Shown here piece by piece: positions 7,489 through 15,983 of a stretch of DNA of 64,000 bases. The stretch spans positions 310,001 through 374,000 of the forward strand of contig CAWGFN010000001.1 of the NCBI GenBank assembly GCA_963821885.1, given 5' to 3'. The notes below the pieces were generated by a model that saw only the letters and a list, made by a program, of their open reading frames with translations, was not told where the DNA came from and did not search any database. Both the position numbers and the translations under genes were made by a program. The first letter of the stretch is position 1, and every line of letters starts with the position of its first letter. Origin of the DNA: Oleiagrimonas sp963821885. Lineage in GTDB: Bacteria > Pseudomonadota > Gammaproteobacteria > Xanthomonadales > Rhodanobacteraceae.

Positions 7489-8616
7489 TCAGGAGGTGAC
7501 GCGCGACCAGAAGTCCCTGACGCCGTCGAACCAGTGCTTGGCGCGCGGCGAATGCTTGTCCGCGCTATCTGCGTCGAAGGTGGCCTCGAACGATTCAAGC
7601 AGCTCGCGCTGCTCGCTGGTCAGGCGCACCGGGGTCTCGATCACGACCTGGCACAGCAGGTCGCCGACCCGACCGCCGCGCGGCGACTTCACGCCGCGGC
7701 CGCGCAGGCGGAACACCTGCCCGGTCTGGGTTTCCGGCGGCACGTTGATCTCCACCTCTTCCTCCAGCGTGGGCACCTTGAGCGTCGCGCCCAGGGCCGC
7801 CTGGGCGAAACGGATCGGCACCTCGCAGAACAGGTCGCTGCCCTGGCGCTTGAAGATGGCGTGCTCGCGCACCCGCACTTCCACGTACAGGTCGCCGGCA
7901 CGGCCACCCGCGGGCGCGGCCTCGCCCTGCCCGTTCAGGCGCACGCGGTCGCCATTGTCGACGCCGGCCGGGATGCGCACCGACAGCGTGCGGGTGTCGC
8001 GATAGCGACCCTCGCCATGGCAGGTCTTGCAGGGGTTCTTGATCGCGCGTCCGCTGCCGCCACACTGCGGGCAGGTCTGCTGGATCGAGAAGATGCCGTT
8101 CTGCATGCGCACCTGGCCATGGCCGGCGCAGGTCTCGCAAGTATCCAGCTGACCGTCCTCCGAACCGCTGCCCTTGCAGTCATCGCACGACACCAGGGTC
8201 GGCACCTCGATTTCCTTCTCGACGCCGAACACGGCCTCTTCGAGGTCCATGTCCAGGATGTAGCGCAGGTCCGAGCCGCGCTGCGGGCCGCGGCGGCCAC
8301 CGCCCATGCCGAAGATGTCGCCGAAGATGTCGCCGAAGATATCGCCCATGTCGCCGAAACCGCCGCCACCGGCACCGCCGCCCATGCCGCCCTCGAAGGC
8401 CGCGTGGCCGTACTGGTCGTACATCTGGCGCTTCTGCCCGTCGGAGAGGATCTCGTAGGCTTCCTTGGCCTCCTTGAACCGCTCCTGGGCTTGCGGGTCG
8501 TCCGGGCAGCGGTCGGGATGGCACTTCATCGCCACGCGACGGAAGGCCTTCTTGATCGTGGCCGAATCCGAATCGCGTTCGACGCCGAGGGTTTCGTAGT
8601 AGCAGGTCTTGCTCAT
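7489..8616 (-). CDS. dnaJ: Chaperone DnaJ (Hsp40)
   Basis: Co-chaperone that delivers clients to DnaK and stimulates its ATPase. The J domain (residues 1-70) contains HPD in AMKCHPDRCPDD. A Gly/Phe-rich linker with repeated GDIFGDIF follows. The zinc domain has four CxxCxGxG repeats (CDDCKGSG, CETCAGHG, CPQCGGSG, CKTCHGEG), then the client-binding C-terminal domains. Length is 375 aa. Start at 8616 (MSKTCYYETLGV) overlaps the stop of the upstream TMEM175-type gene by ATGA, so dnaJ is translationally coupled to that gene rather than directly following dnaK. Confidence 0.98.
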   Translation of the reverse strand: MSKTCYYETLGVERDSDSATIKKAFRRVAMKCHPDRCPDDPQAQERFKEAKEAYEILSDGQKRQMYDQYGHAAFEGGMGGGAGGGGFGDMGDIFGDIFGDIFGMGGGRRGPQRGSDLRYILDMDLEEAVFGVEKEIEVPTLVSCDDCKGSGSEDGQLDTCETCAGHGQVRMQNGIFSIQQTCPQCGGSGRAIKNPCKTCHGEGRYRDTRTLSVRIPAGVDNGDRVRLNGQGEAAPAGGRAGDLYVEVRVREHAIFKRQGSDLFCEVPIRFAQAALGATLKVPTLEEEVEINVPPETQTGQVFRLRGRGVKSPRGGRVGDLLCQVVIETPVRLTSEQRELLESFEATFDADSADKHSPRAKHWFDGVRDFWSRVTS

Positions 8617-9203
8617 GAGCCTTGTTTCATGCGGCCTTCGATGCGCCGGTCGGGTACCAACCACATCGAGGCGACGAGGATGTAAATCAAGCCGGAAATC
8701 CACACGCTGACAAAGGCCAGCGGGATCGCGGCGGCGTAAAGCAGGGGCGCAAGGATACCTTTCCAGTCACGCCTGGCGAACAGCATCCGCGCCATCTCGC
8801 CGTCACGGCCACCGTTGGCGCGGATCAGTGCGTGCTGGAACGGCTGCCAGGCCAGTCCGGCCATCAGCAACACGCCACCATACAGCGCCACCGGCACGGC
8901 ATCGAAATGGTTTTCGCCCATCCACGCGGTGGCAAAGGGAAACAGCGACAGCCAGAACAGAAGATGCAGGTTGGCCCACAGCACGGCGCCGTTGACGTGT
9001 CGCGCGGCCTGCATGAAGTGGTGGTGGTTGTTCCAGTAGATGCCGACGTAGACGAAGCTGAGCACGTAGCTGAGGAACGCGGGCAGCACCGGCAGCAACG
9101 CGGCCAGGTCGCTGCCGTGCGGCGGTTTCATCTCCAGCACCATGATGGTGATGACGATGGCCAGCACGCCGTCGCTGAAGGCTTCCAGTCGCCCCTTGTT
9201 CAC
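8613..9203 (-). CDS. TMEM175 (DUF1211) family membrane protein, probable potassium channel
   Basis: 196 aa with about six hydrophobic helices. The family signature R-x3-FSD is present at the start (RLEAFSDGVLAIVITIM), and the hydrophobic helix-1 residues that line the pore in characterised bacterial TMEM175 channels follow it. The start is GTG at 9203 with a GGGGGAC ribosome site. The stop overlaps the dnaJ start (ATGA). It lies between dnaK and dnaJ, where most relatives have nothing. A strong hairpin (9226-9256) separates it from dnaK. Channel function is inferred from family only. Confidence 0.85.
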   Translation of the reverse strand: MNKGRLEAFSDGVLAIVITIMVLEMKPPHGSDLAALLPVLPAFLSYVLSFVYVGIYWNNHHHFMQAARHVNGAVLWANLHLLFWLSLFPFATAWMGENHFDAVPVALYGGVLLMAGLAWQPFQHALIRANGGRDGEMARMLFARRDWKGILAPLLYAAAIPLAFVSVWISGLIYILVASMWLVPDRRIEGRMKQGS

Positions 9204-9225
9204 CCCGTGTCCCCCATGACGCGAA

Positions 9226-9256
9226 ACGGCCGGGCGGCATCACGCCACCCGGCCGT
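9226..9256 (-). terminator. Hairpin after dnaK
   Basis: ACGGCCGGG pairs with CCGGCCGT, extended by an inner GGC/GCC, with a short TTTC on the minus strand. It lies between the dnaK stop (9264) and the TMEM175 start (9203), so it may limit read-through into the TMEM175-dnaJ pair. Confidence 0.6.
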
Positions 9257-9263
9257 CGTTCGC

Positions 9264-11195
9264 TCAGCTCTTCTTGTCGTCGTCCTTGACCTCGGTGAAC
9301 TCGGCGTCGACCACGTCCTCGGGCTGCGCCGAGCCGCCACCCGGAGCCTGCTGGCCGGCGGTGTCGGGACCGGCCTGGCCGGCGCCCTGGGCCGCCGCGA
9401 ACAGCGGCTGGGCGACCTGCTCGAGCTTGGAGATCTTGGCCTCGATGGCGCCCTTGTCGTCGCCTTCCATCGCCTTCTCCAGGTCCGACAGCGCCTCCTC
9501 GATGCCGCCGATCTGGTCGCCGGCCTTGTCGCCGTGCTCCTTCAGCGCGCTGCGCGTGGCGTGCACCATCTGGTCGGCCTTGTTGCGCGTGGTGACCAGC
9601 TCCTGGAACTTCTTGTCGTCCTCGCGATGCGTCTCGGCGTCGGCGACCATGCGCTCGACTTCCTCGTCGGACAGGCCCGAGCCGGCCTTGATCTCGACCT
9701 TCTGCTCCTTGCCGGTCTTCTTGTCCTTGGCATGCACGTGCAGGATGCCGTTGGCGTCGATGTCGAAGCTGACCTCGATCTGCGGCATGCCGCGCGGCGC
9801 CGGTTCGATGCCGGCCAGGTCGAAGCGCGCCAGCGACTTGTTGTACTGCGCCTGATCGCGCTCGCCCTGCAGCACGTGCACGGTGACCGCGGTCTGGTTG
9901 TCGTCGGCGGTGGAGAAGATCTGCGAGGCCTTGGTCGGGATCGTGGTGTTCTTCTCGATCAGCTTGGTGAACACGCCGCCCATGGTCTCGATGCCCAGGC
10001 TCAGCGGGGTCACGTCAAGCAGCAGCACGTCCTTGACGTCGCCGCCCAGCACGCCGCCCTGGATCGCCGCGCCCACGGCCACGGCCTCGTCCGGGTTGAC
10101 GTCCTTGCGCGGCTCCTTGCCGAAGAAGTCCTTGACCGCTTCCTGCACCTTGGGCATGCGGGTCTGGCCGCCGACCAGGATCACCTCGTCGACGTCGGAC
10201 ACGCGCAGGCCGGCATCGTCCAGCGCCGTGCGGCACGGGTCGATGGAGCGCTTGACCAGGTCCTCGACCAGCGCTTCCAGCTTGGCGCGGGTCAGCTTGA
10301 TGTTCAGGTGCTTGGGACCGGAGGCGTCGGCCGTCACGTACGGCAGGTTGACCTCGGTCTGGTGGCTGGAGGACAGCTCGATCTTGGCGCGCTCGGCGGC
10401 GTCCTTCAGGCGCTGCAGGGCCAGCGGATCCTTGCGCAGGTCGATGCCCTGGTCCTTGTTGAACTCCTCGACCAGGTAGTCCATCACGCGCTGGTCGAAG
10501 TCCTCGCCGCCCAGGAAGGTGTCGCCGTTGGTGGCCAGCACCTCGAACTGCTTCTCGCCGTCGACCTCGGCGATCTCGATGATCGACACGTCGAAGGTGC
10601 CGCCGCCCAGGTCGTAGACCGCGATCTTGCGGTCGCCGCCCTTCTTGTCCAGGCCATAGGCCAGCGCGGCCGCGGTCGGCTCGTTGATGATGCGCTTGAC
10701 CTCGAGGCCGGCGATCTTGCCGGCGTCCTTGGTCGCCTGGCGCTGGCTGTCGTTGAAGTACGCCGGCACCGTGATCACGGCCTCGGTGACCGGCTCGCCC
10801 AGGAAGTCCTCGGCGGTCTTCTTCATCTTCATCAGCACCTTGGCCGACACTTCCGGCGGCGCCATCTTCTTGCCGTCGGAGGTCTGCACCCAGGCATCGC
10901 CGTTGTCGTGCTCGAAGATCTTGTAGGACACCAGGTCGATGTCCTTCTGCACCTCGGCGTCCTTGAACTTGCGGCCGATCAGGCGCTTGACCGCGTAGAA
11001 GGTGTTGGCCGGGTTGGTCACCGCCTGGCGCTTGGCCGAGGCACCCACCAGCACTTCGCCGTCCTTGCTGAAGGCGACGATGGAAGGCGTCGTGCGGTCA
11101 CCCTCGGCGTTCTCGATGACGCGCGTGGAAGAACCCTCCATCACCGCCACGCACGAGTTGGTGGTGCCGAGGTCGATACCGATGATCTTGCCCAT
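9264..11195 (-). CDS. dnaK: Chaperone DnaK (Hsp70)
   Basis: ATP-dependent chaperone central to protein folding and heat-shock control. The nucleotide-binding domain begins MGKIIGIDLGTTNSCVAVME and includes AVYDLGGGTFDVSI and VILVGGQTRMP. The substrate-binding domain starts after LLLDVTPLSLGIET. The C-terminus ends with EDVVDAEFTEV before DDDKKS, the usual co-factor tail. Length is 643 aa, complete. A sigma-32-like promoter and a leader hairpin lie just upstream, giving it its own heat-shock start inside the hrcA-grpE-dnaK order. Confidence 0.99.
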   Translation of the reverse strand: MGKIIGIDLGTTNSCVAVMEGSSTRVIENAEGDRTTPSIVAFSKDGEVLVGASAKRQAVTNPANTFYAVKRLIGRKFKDAEVQKDIDLVSYKIFEHDNGDAWVQTSDGKKMAPPEVSAKVLMKMKKTAEDFLGEPVTEAVITVPAYFNDSQRQATKDAGKIAGLEVKRIINEPTAAALAYGLDKKGGDRKIAVYDLGGGTFDVSIIEIAEVDGEKQFEVLATNGDTFLGGEDFDQRVMDYLVEEFNKDQGIDLRKDPLALQRLKDAAERAKIELSSSHQTEVNLPYVTADASGPKHLNIKLTRAKLEALVEDLVKRSIDPCRTALDDAGLRVSDVDEVILVGGQTRMPKVQEAVKDFFGKEPRKDVNPDEAVAVGAAIQGGVLGGDVKDVLLLDVTPLSLGIETMGGVFTKLIEKNTTIPTKASQIFSTADDNQTAVTVHVLQGERDQAQYNKSLARFDLAGIEPAPRGMPQIEVSFDIDANGILHVHAKDKKTGKEQKVEIKAGSGLSDEEVERMVADAETHREDDKKFQELVTTRNKADQMVHATRSALKEHGDKAGDQIGGIEEALSDLEKAMEGDDKGAIEAKISKLEQVAQPLFAAAQGAGQAGPDTAGQQAPGGGSAQPEDVVDAEFTEVKDDDKKS

Positions 11196-11220
11196 GGTCG
11201 TTTCTCCGAAAAATGCTTTC

Positions 11221-11236
11221 GCGGCCCCACGGCCGC
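11221..11236 (-). promoter_or_regulatory. Hairpin in the dnaK leader
   Basis: GCGGCC-N4-GGCCGC forms a perfect 6-bp stem followed on the minus strand by GAAAGCATTTTT, 26 bp before the dnaK ATG. It looks like a terminator or a structured leader element within the heat-shock transcript; which one is not decidable from sequence. Confidence 0.45.
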
Positions 11237-11247
11237 CGTTGATGACT

Positions 11248-11275
11248 AGGTGGGGTGCGCCGGTGCGGATTCAAG
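11248..11275 (-). promoter_or_regulatory. Sigma-32 (RpoH)-like heat-shock promoter for dnaK
   Basis: On the minus strand CTTGAAT (11269-11275) and CCCCACCT (11248-11255) are separated by 13 bp, a close match to the RpoH consensus CTTGAAA/CCCCATNT. It sits about 55 bp upstream of dnaK, between grpE and dnaK. Confidence 0.7.
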
Positions 11276-11295
11276 GCGCCCGGCGCGCCTCGGGA

Positions 11296-11853
11296 TCAGT
11301 TCGAGGGTGCCCGGGCCACGGCCACCAGGGCCGGGCGCAGCAGGCGATCGTTGAGCATGTAACCCTTCTGCATCACCGCGACCACCGTGTCGGGCGCGTG
11401 CTCGTCGGTCTCGACCATGTTCATGGCCTGGTGCAGTTCCGGATCAAAGGGTTGATGCAGCGGATCGATCGGCGTCAGGCCGTTGCTCTCGGCCACCTTC
11501 AGCAGCGAGCGCAGGGTCAGCTGCATGCCCTCGCGCAGCGGCGCCACGTCGGTGCTCTGCACCGCCAGCCCCTGTTCCAGGCTGTCGCAGACCGGCAGCA
11601 GGTCGGCCAGCAGGCGTTCGTTGGCGAAGCGGCGGGCCTGTTCCAGCTCCCGTTGCAGGCGACGACGCTGGTTCTCGACGTCGGCGCGGTCGCGCAGCAT
11701 GGTGTCGCGCATCTCGGCCACCTGGCGCTCGGCCTCGGCCAGTTTGGCCGTCAGTGCTTCCATCTCGGCATCCTCGGCCTGGTGGGCGTCGGACGCGCCG
11801 TGCATGTCCGGCTCGTGCGCCGGCGGCGCGTTGGGCTTGGTGTCTTCCATCAT
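11296..11853 (-). CDS. grpE: Nucleotide exchange factor GrpE
   Basis: Releases ADP from DnaK. The N-terminus is acidic and disordered; a long coiled coil follows from about residue 28 (AEMEALTAKLAEAERQVAEM). The C-terminal beta domain holds LHQAMNMVETDEHAPDTV and the signature VVAVMQKGYMLNDRLLRPA. Length is 185 aa, and two adjacent ATGs (11853, 11850) are possible starts. It lies between hrcA and dnaK in the usual order. A GCCGCCATGGCGGC palindrome at 11919-11932 directly follows the hrcA stop. Confidence 0.97.
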   Translation of the reverse strand: MMEDTKPNAPPAHEPDMHGASDAHQAEDAEMEALTAKLAEAERQVAEMRDTMLRDRADVENQRRRLQRELEQARRFANERLLADLLPVCDSLEQGLAVQSTDVAPLREGMQLTLRSLLKVAESNGLTPIDPLHQPFDPELHQAMNMVETDEHAPDTVVAVMQKGYMLNDRLLRPALVAVARAPSN

Positions 11854-11934
11854 GGCTCCATGACGTGTCGGAAACCCGCGCCTGGCACGGGCTGTTCGGA
11901 TCGATACGGGGCCCGGGGGCCGCCATGGCGGCAG

Positions 11935-12993
11935 TTATTGGGTCGTCGTGACGCGATTCAAGGCGTCGCCGAGCAATCCGGCCGTGGCCTGCACCACGGG
12001 GATGATGCGGTCGTAGGCCATGCGGGTCGGCCCGATCACCCCGACCGTGCCCAGCACGCGCCCGCCGGCACCATAGGTCGCGGTCACCACCGAGCAGCCG
12101 TCGAGGGCCGAATAGCCGGCTTCCTCGCCGATGAACAGGCGCACGCCGGGCGCCTTGGCGCACACGTCCAGCAGCTGCACCAGGTCGCGCTTGCGCTGGA
12201 AGGCCTCGAACAGCTCGCGCAGGCGGTCGAGGTCGGACAGTTCCTGGTAGCCCATCAGGTTGGTCTGGCCGGTCAACACCATGTCGGTTTCGGCTTCCGG
12301 GGCGAACGAGGCCGAGGCCAGCTGCACGGCGTTGGCCAGCAGCTGGTTGAGCTCGTTGCCGGCGCGTTCCAGCTCGTCGAGCAGGCGCCCGCGGATCTCG
12401 TCCAGGCGCATGCCGGCGAACTGGCTGTTGAGGTAGTTCGCGGCCTGCTCCAGCGCGCTCGCCCCCAGCGGCTCGGACAGCTGCACCACGCGGTTCTGCA
12501 CCTGGTTGTCGGTGAACACCAGGATGACCAGCACCCGCGCGCCCTCCAGCGGCACGAAATCGATGTGCCGCAGGGCGAAGTCCGAGTGCCTGGGCACGGT
12601 CACCAGGCCGACGAAATGGGTCATGGCCGAGAGCAGCGAGGAGGTGCTGGTGAACAGGTCGCGCGCGGAATCGGGGGTCGGCGGCAGCTGCTGGCGCAAC
12701 GCGCGCATGTCCTGCTCGGTCAGCGGACGCAGCTCCAGCAGGCTGTCGACGAACAGGCGCAGGCCGCGAGGCGTCGGAATGCGCCCGGCCGAGGTGTGCG
12801 GCGAGGCCACCAGCCCGGATTCCTCCAGGTCGGCCATGATGTTGCGGATGGTCGCCGGGCTCACGTCCAGTCCCGAGGACTTGGACAGGGTGCGCGAGCC
12901 GACCGGCTCGCCGTCGGCAAGATACTGCCCGATCAGCGCGCGCAGCAGGCGGCGCGAGCGGGCGTCCAGATCCGGTCCGTTGCTTGAACTCAT
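11935..12993 (-). CDS. hrcA: Heat-inducible transcription repressor HrcA
   Basis: Represses class I heat-shock genes by binding CIRCE elements. The N-terminal winged helix includes GEPVGSRTLSKSSGLDVSPA and TIRNIMADLEESGLV; SPHTSAGRIPT follows. The C-terminal dimerisation region includes HFVGLVTVP and ends GVIGPTRMAYDRIIPVV. Length is 352 aa. Start 12993 (MSSSNGPDLDARS) is chosen because the much longer upstream open frame is antisense to recN. First gene of the chaperone block. No CIRCE repeat was seen within this window. Confidence 0.97.
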   Translation of the reverse strand: MSSSNGPDLDARSRRLLRALIGQYLADGEPVGSRTLSKSSGLDVSPATIRNIMADLEESGLVASPHTSAGRIPTPRGLRLFVDSLLELRPLTEQDMRALRQQLPPTPDSARDLFTSTSSLLSAMTHFVGLVTVPRHSDFALRHIDFVPLEGARVLVILVFTDNQVQNRVVQLSEPLGASALEQAANYLNSQFAGMRLDEIRGRLLDELERAGNELNQLLANAVQLASASFAPEAETDMVLTGQTNLMGYQELSDLDRLRELFEAFQRKRDLVQLLDVCAKAPGVRLFIGEEAGYSALDGCSVVTATYGAGGRVLGTVGVIGPTRMAYDRIIPVVQATAGLLGDALNRVTTTQ

Positions 12994-13028
12994 GGCGTGG
13001 CGGGTCGTGCGATCAAATCCTGATGATT

Positions 13029-13057
13029 GAATAAGGCCTGCGCGCGCCGGTTGCAAG
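13029..13057 (-). promoter_or_regulatory. Possible sigma-32-like promoter upstream of hrcA
   Basis: On the minus strand CTTGCAA (13051-13057) and CCTTATTC (13029-13036) are 14 bp apart, about 35 bp before hrcA. The match to the RpoH consensus is partial and clearly weaker than the dnaK one. Confidence 0.35.
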
Positions 13058-13110
13058 CCCGGACCGTCCGCGGCCTGTCGGACGCCGGTCCGGCGGGCGT
13101 CGTTTGCCGT

Positions 13111-13140
13111 CTGACGAGATGAGACGCGTCTGGCTACAAT
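13111..13140 (+). promoter_or_regulatory. Sigma-70-type promoter for recN
   Basis: CTGACG (13111-13116), 18-bp spacer, TACAAT (13135-13140), 27 bp before the recN ATG. It lies in the divergent region shared with hrcA. No clear LexA box was recognised. Confidence 0.6.
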
Positions 13141-13167
13141 CGCACAGGTCATCTTCAGGGTCCCTGC

Positions 13168-14841
13168 ATGCTTCGTTCCTTGTACGTGCGCAATTTCGCG
13201 GTGGTCGAGGAAGCCGAGATCGGCTTCGGTCCCGGCATGACCGTGGTCACCGGCGAGACCGGCGCCGGCAAGTCGTTGCTGGTCGATGCGCTGATGCTGC
13301 TGTCCGGCGCCCGTGCCGACAGCGCGCTGGTGCGCGCCGGTTGCGACCGCGCGGAGCTGTCGGCCGAGTTCGACCTCCAGGCTCTGCCCGCGGCCCGCGC
13401 CTGGCTCGAGGAACAGGAACTGGACGACGATGGCCAATGCAGCCTGCGCCGCGTGCTCAAGGCCGAGGGCAGCTCGCGCGCCTGGATCAACGGCCGGCCG
13501 GCGACGCTGGCGCAGCTCTCCGAACTGGCGGCCCTGGTGGTCGAGATCCACGGCCAGCACGAACACCAGGCGCTGCTCTCGCGCGGCCACCAGCTGGACC
13601 TGCTCGATGCCTTCGCGCAGGCCATGCCGCTGCGCGACGACGTGGCCGAGCTGGCCCGGCGCTGGCGCGAACTGGGCCAGCGCATCGAGGCCCTGACCGG
13701 CGGCGAGGATCGCGAGGAGCGCATCGCGCAGCTGCGCCACGAAGTGGAGACCCTGCAACGCTGGAGCCTGTCCGCCGAGGCGCTGGCCGAGCTGGAAGCC
13801 ACGCACAAGCGCCTGGCCAATGCCGGTCGCCTGCTGGAAGGCGCCAACGCCCTGGGCGAACTGCTCGACGGCGACAGCGAATTCGCCGCGCGCCGCGTGC
13901 TGGGCCGCGCCCATGCCGAACTGGAGCGCCTGGCCGAGATCGATCCACGCCTGCAGCCACTGTCGGCGCTGCTGGAAAATGCCGAAATACAGCTCGGCGA
14001 GGCCGTCGACGGGCTGGGCCACTACGCCTCCGACGTGGACATGGATCCGGAGCGCTACAGCGAGGTCGACACCCACCTCTCGCGCCTGCACGAACTGGGC
14101 CGCCGCTACCGCCTGCCGCTGGAGGAACTGGCCGACAAGGCTGCCGCCCTGGCCATCGACCTGGAGGAACTGGAGGGGGCCGGCGAGACGCTGGACCGCC
14201 TGCAGCGCGAGCGCGAGGGCTGCCGGCGCGACTACGCCGGCAAGGCCGGCAAGCTGGGCAAGCTGCGCGCCGCCGCCGCCGAACGGCTGGGCACGGAGAT
14301 CAGCGCCCTGATGCAGGAACTGGGCATGGCCGGCGGCCGCTTCCAGGTCGACCTGGCGCCGCGCGGCGACGGCGAGCCTGACGGCCTGGGCGGCGAGCGC
14401 TGCGAATTCGAGGTCAGCGCCAACCCCGGGCAGCCGCTGCGTGCCCTGCGCAAGGTGGCCTCGGGCGGCGAACTGGCGCGCATCAGCCTGGCGGTGGAAG
14501 TGGCGGCCCTGGGCATGGACGCGGTCGGCTGCATGATCTTCGACGAGGTCGACAGCGGCATCGGCGGCGCCGTGGCCGAGGTGGTCGGGCAGAAGCTGCG
14601 GACCCTGGGCGCGCGCTGCCAGACCCTGTGCGTGACCCACCTGCCGCAGGTCGCGGCGCAGGGCCACGCCCACCTCAAGGTCAGCAAGGACAGCGACGGC
14701 GACACCACCCACACGCGCATCGCCACCCTGGATCGCAAGCAGCGCGCGCAGGAACTGGCGCGCATGCTGGGCGGCATCGAGATCACCCGCGAGACCGAGG
14801 CGCACGCGCGCAAGATGCTGCAGCAGGCCCAGGCCGGCTGA
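13168..14841 (+). CDS. recN: DNA repair protein RecN
   Basis: SMC-like ATPase of double-strand-break repair. The N-terminal half has MLRSLYVRNFAVVEEAEI and Walker A GETGAGKSLLVDA. A long coiled-coil region runs from about residue 150 to 365. The C-terminal half carries the ABC signature KVASGGELARISLA, Walker B MIFDEVDSGIGG, and VTHLPQVAAQGH. Length is 557 aa, normal. It is divergent from hrcA, the usual Xanthomonad arrangement. Confidence 0.98.
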   Translation: MLRSLYVRNFAVVEEAEIGFGPGMTVVTGETGAGKSLLVDALMLLSGARADSALVRAGCDRAELSAEFDLQALPAARAWLEEQELDDDGQCSLRRVLKAEGSSRAWINGRPATLAQLSELAALVVEIHGQHEHQALLSRGHQLDLLDAFAQAMPLRDDVAELARRWRELGQRIEALTGGEDREERIAQLRHEVETLQRWSLSAEALAELEATHKRLANAGRLLEGANALGELLDGDSEFAARRVLGRAHAELERLAEIDPRLQPLSALLENAEIQLGEAVDGLGHYASDVDMDPERYSEVDTHLSRLHELGRRYRLPLEELADKAAALAIDLEELEGAGETLDRLQREREGCRRDYAGKAGKLGKLRAAAAERLGTEISALMQELGMAGGRFQVDLAPRGDGEPDGLGGERCEFEVSANPGQPLRALRKVASGGELARISLAVEVAALGMDAVGCMIFDEVDSGIGGAVAEVVGQKLRTLGARCQTLCVTHLPQVAAQGHAHLKVSKDSDGDTTHTRIATLDRKQRAQELARMLGGIEITRETEAHARKMLQQAQAG

Positions 14842-15034
14842 CCGGTCGCCTGGCCGGCGTCTCCGGCACGCCGAAAAGCAAACGCCCGCTGAACCGAATC
14901 GGGACGCGCTGAACCTTTCCCGCGACGTCGCAGTCGAAGTACTGCATCGCCGTGATGGCGACGACGAATGACCGGCACCATCAGGGTCATTCAGGGGTCG
15001 GCATACCCCCTCCCCCCAACTTTGCCGGCCCAGC

Positions 15035-15074
15035 AAGGCCCCGACAGTTCCTCCCCTGGCTGTCGGGGCCTTTC
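15035..15074. terminator. Strong bidirectional terminator between recN and tcdA
   Basis: AAGGCCCCGACAG (15035-15047) and CTGTCGGGGCCTT (15060-15072) form a perfect 13-bp stem with a 12-nt loop. T-rich sequence follows on the plus side. It lies between convergent genes. The remainder of 14842-15092 shows no gene. Confidence 0.85.
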
Positions 15075-15092
15075 ACTTTCCGGCCCCGGCGT

Positions 15093-15950
15093 TCAGCGGG
15101 CTGCGCCGTCCTTGAGCAGGCGTTCGAGCACGCGCCCGACCGCGGCAAAGGCGAAGGCACCGGTGATGTGCGTGGCCGCGCCCAGGCCGCCGCCGCAGTC
15201 GAGGCGAAAGCCGTCCTCGCCCTCGGGCCGGGTGCCGCAGACCGAGCCGTCGGCCTGCGGGTAGCGCACGTTCTCCAGCGAATAGACCGCGGGCACCCCG
15301 AAGTAGCGGTCCGGATTGCGCGGAAAGGCGAAGTCCTGGCGCAGCTTCTTGCGGATCAGGCTCAACATGGCGTCGTGTTCGGTACGCGAGAGATCGCGCA
15401 CGCGCACCTGGGTGGGATCGACACGCCCGCCCGCCGAGCCGACCACCACCAGGGGCAGCTTGCGGCGACGACACCAGGCGACGGTTTCCAGCTTCACGCG
15501 GAAGGCATCGCAGGCGTCCAGCACCAGGTCGTAGCCGCGGTCGAGCAGCTCATCGAGCGTGGCCGGCGTGAGGAAACGCTCGACCGCCTCCACCCGTGCC
15601 GCCGGGTTGATGGCGCGCACACGCGCCGCCATCAACTGCACCTTGGACTGGCCGAACTGGCCCTCCAGGGCCGGCAGCTGGCGATTGGTGTTGCTCAGGC
15701 AGACCTCGTCGGCATCGATCAGGGTGAGCCGGCCGACGCCGCTGCGGGCCAGCGCCTCCACGGCCCACGAACCCACGCCGCCGATGCCGACCACGCACAC
15801 GTGCGCGGCGGCCAGGCGCAGCGAGCTGCCGCGTCCATACAGACGGTCGATGCCGGCGAAGCGCTCGGCGTGCACACGGCACAGCGTCGCGTCGGTCGCC
15901 CCCGGTGCGCTTGGCAAGTCCGCCTGCCCGTGTTCGAATGGCGCGCTCAT
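15093..15950 (-). CDS. tcdA: tRNA threonylcarbamoyladenosine dehydratase (ThiF/E1 family)
   Basis: Cyclises t6A37 of tRNA to ct6A in an ATP-dependent reaction. The adenylation fold shows VCVVGIGGVGSWAVEALARS, the Asp motif LTLIDADEVCLSNTNRQ and DACDAFRVK. The C-terminal part has the family stretch RYFGVPAVYS. Length is 285 aa. Start 15950 (MSAPFEHGQ) gives a family-length protein; the longer frame is antisense to the neighbouring cytochrome gene. The gene is divergent from the cytochrome with about 33 bp between starts. Confidence 0.93.
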   Translation of the reverse strand: MSAPFEHGQADLPSAPGATDATLCRVHAERFAGIDRLYGRGSSLRLAAAHVCVVGIGGVGSWAVEALARSGVGRLTLIDADEVCLSNTNRQLPALEGQFGQSKVQLMAARVRAINPAARVEAVERFLTPATLDELLDRGYDLVLDACDAFRVKLETVAWCRRRKLPLVVVGSAGGRVDPTQVRVRDLSRTEHDAMLSLIRKKLRQDFAFPRNPDRYFGVPAVYSLENVRYPQADGSVCGTRPEGEDGFRLDCGGGLGAATHITGAFAFAAVGRVLERLLKDGAAR

Positions 15951-15983
15951 GCGCGATGCCCGCGCCAGATTGGGAACTTCCTC

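Noticed and set aside
8622..11249. Plus-strand open frame of 875 codons
   Set aside because: Fully antisense to dnaK and the TMEM175-type gene; composition (His/Val/Gln/Leu-rich) is typical of the mirror frame of a GC-rich gene and no domain is recognisable.
12994..13167. CIRCE operator near hrcA
   Set aside because: No TTAGCACTC-N9-GAGTGCTAA or close relative was found in the hrcA-recN region.
12994..15036. Long N-terminal extension of hrcA on the minus strand
   Set aside because: Antisense to recN; HrcA family starts at 12993.
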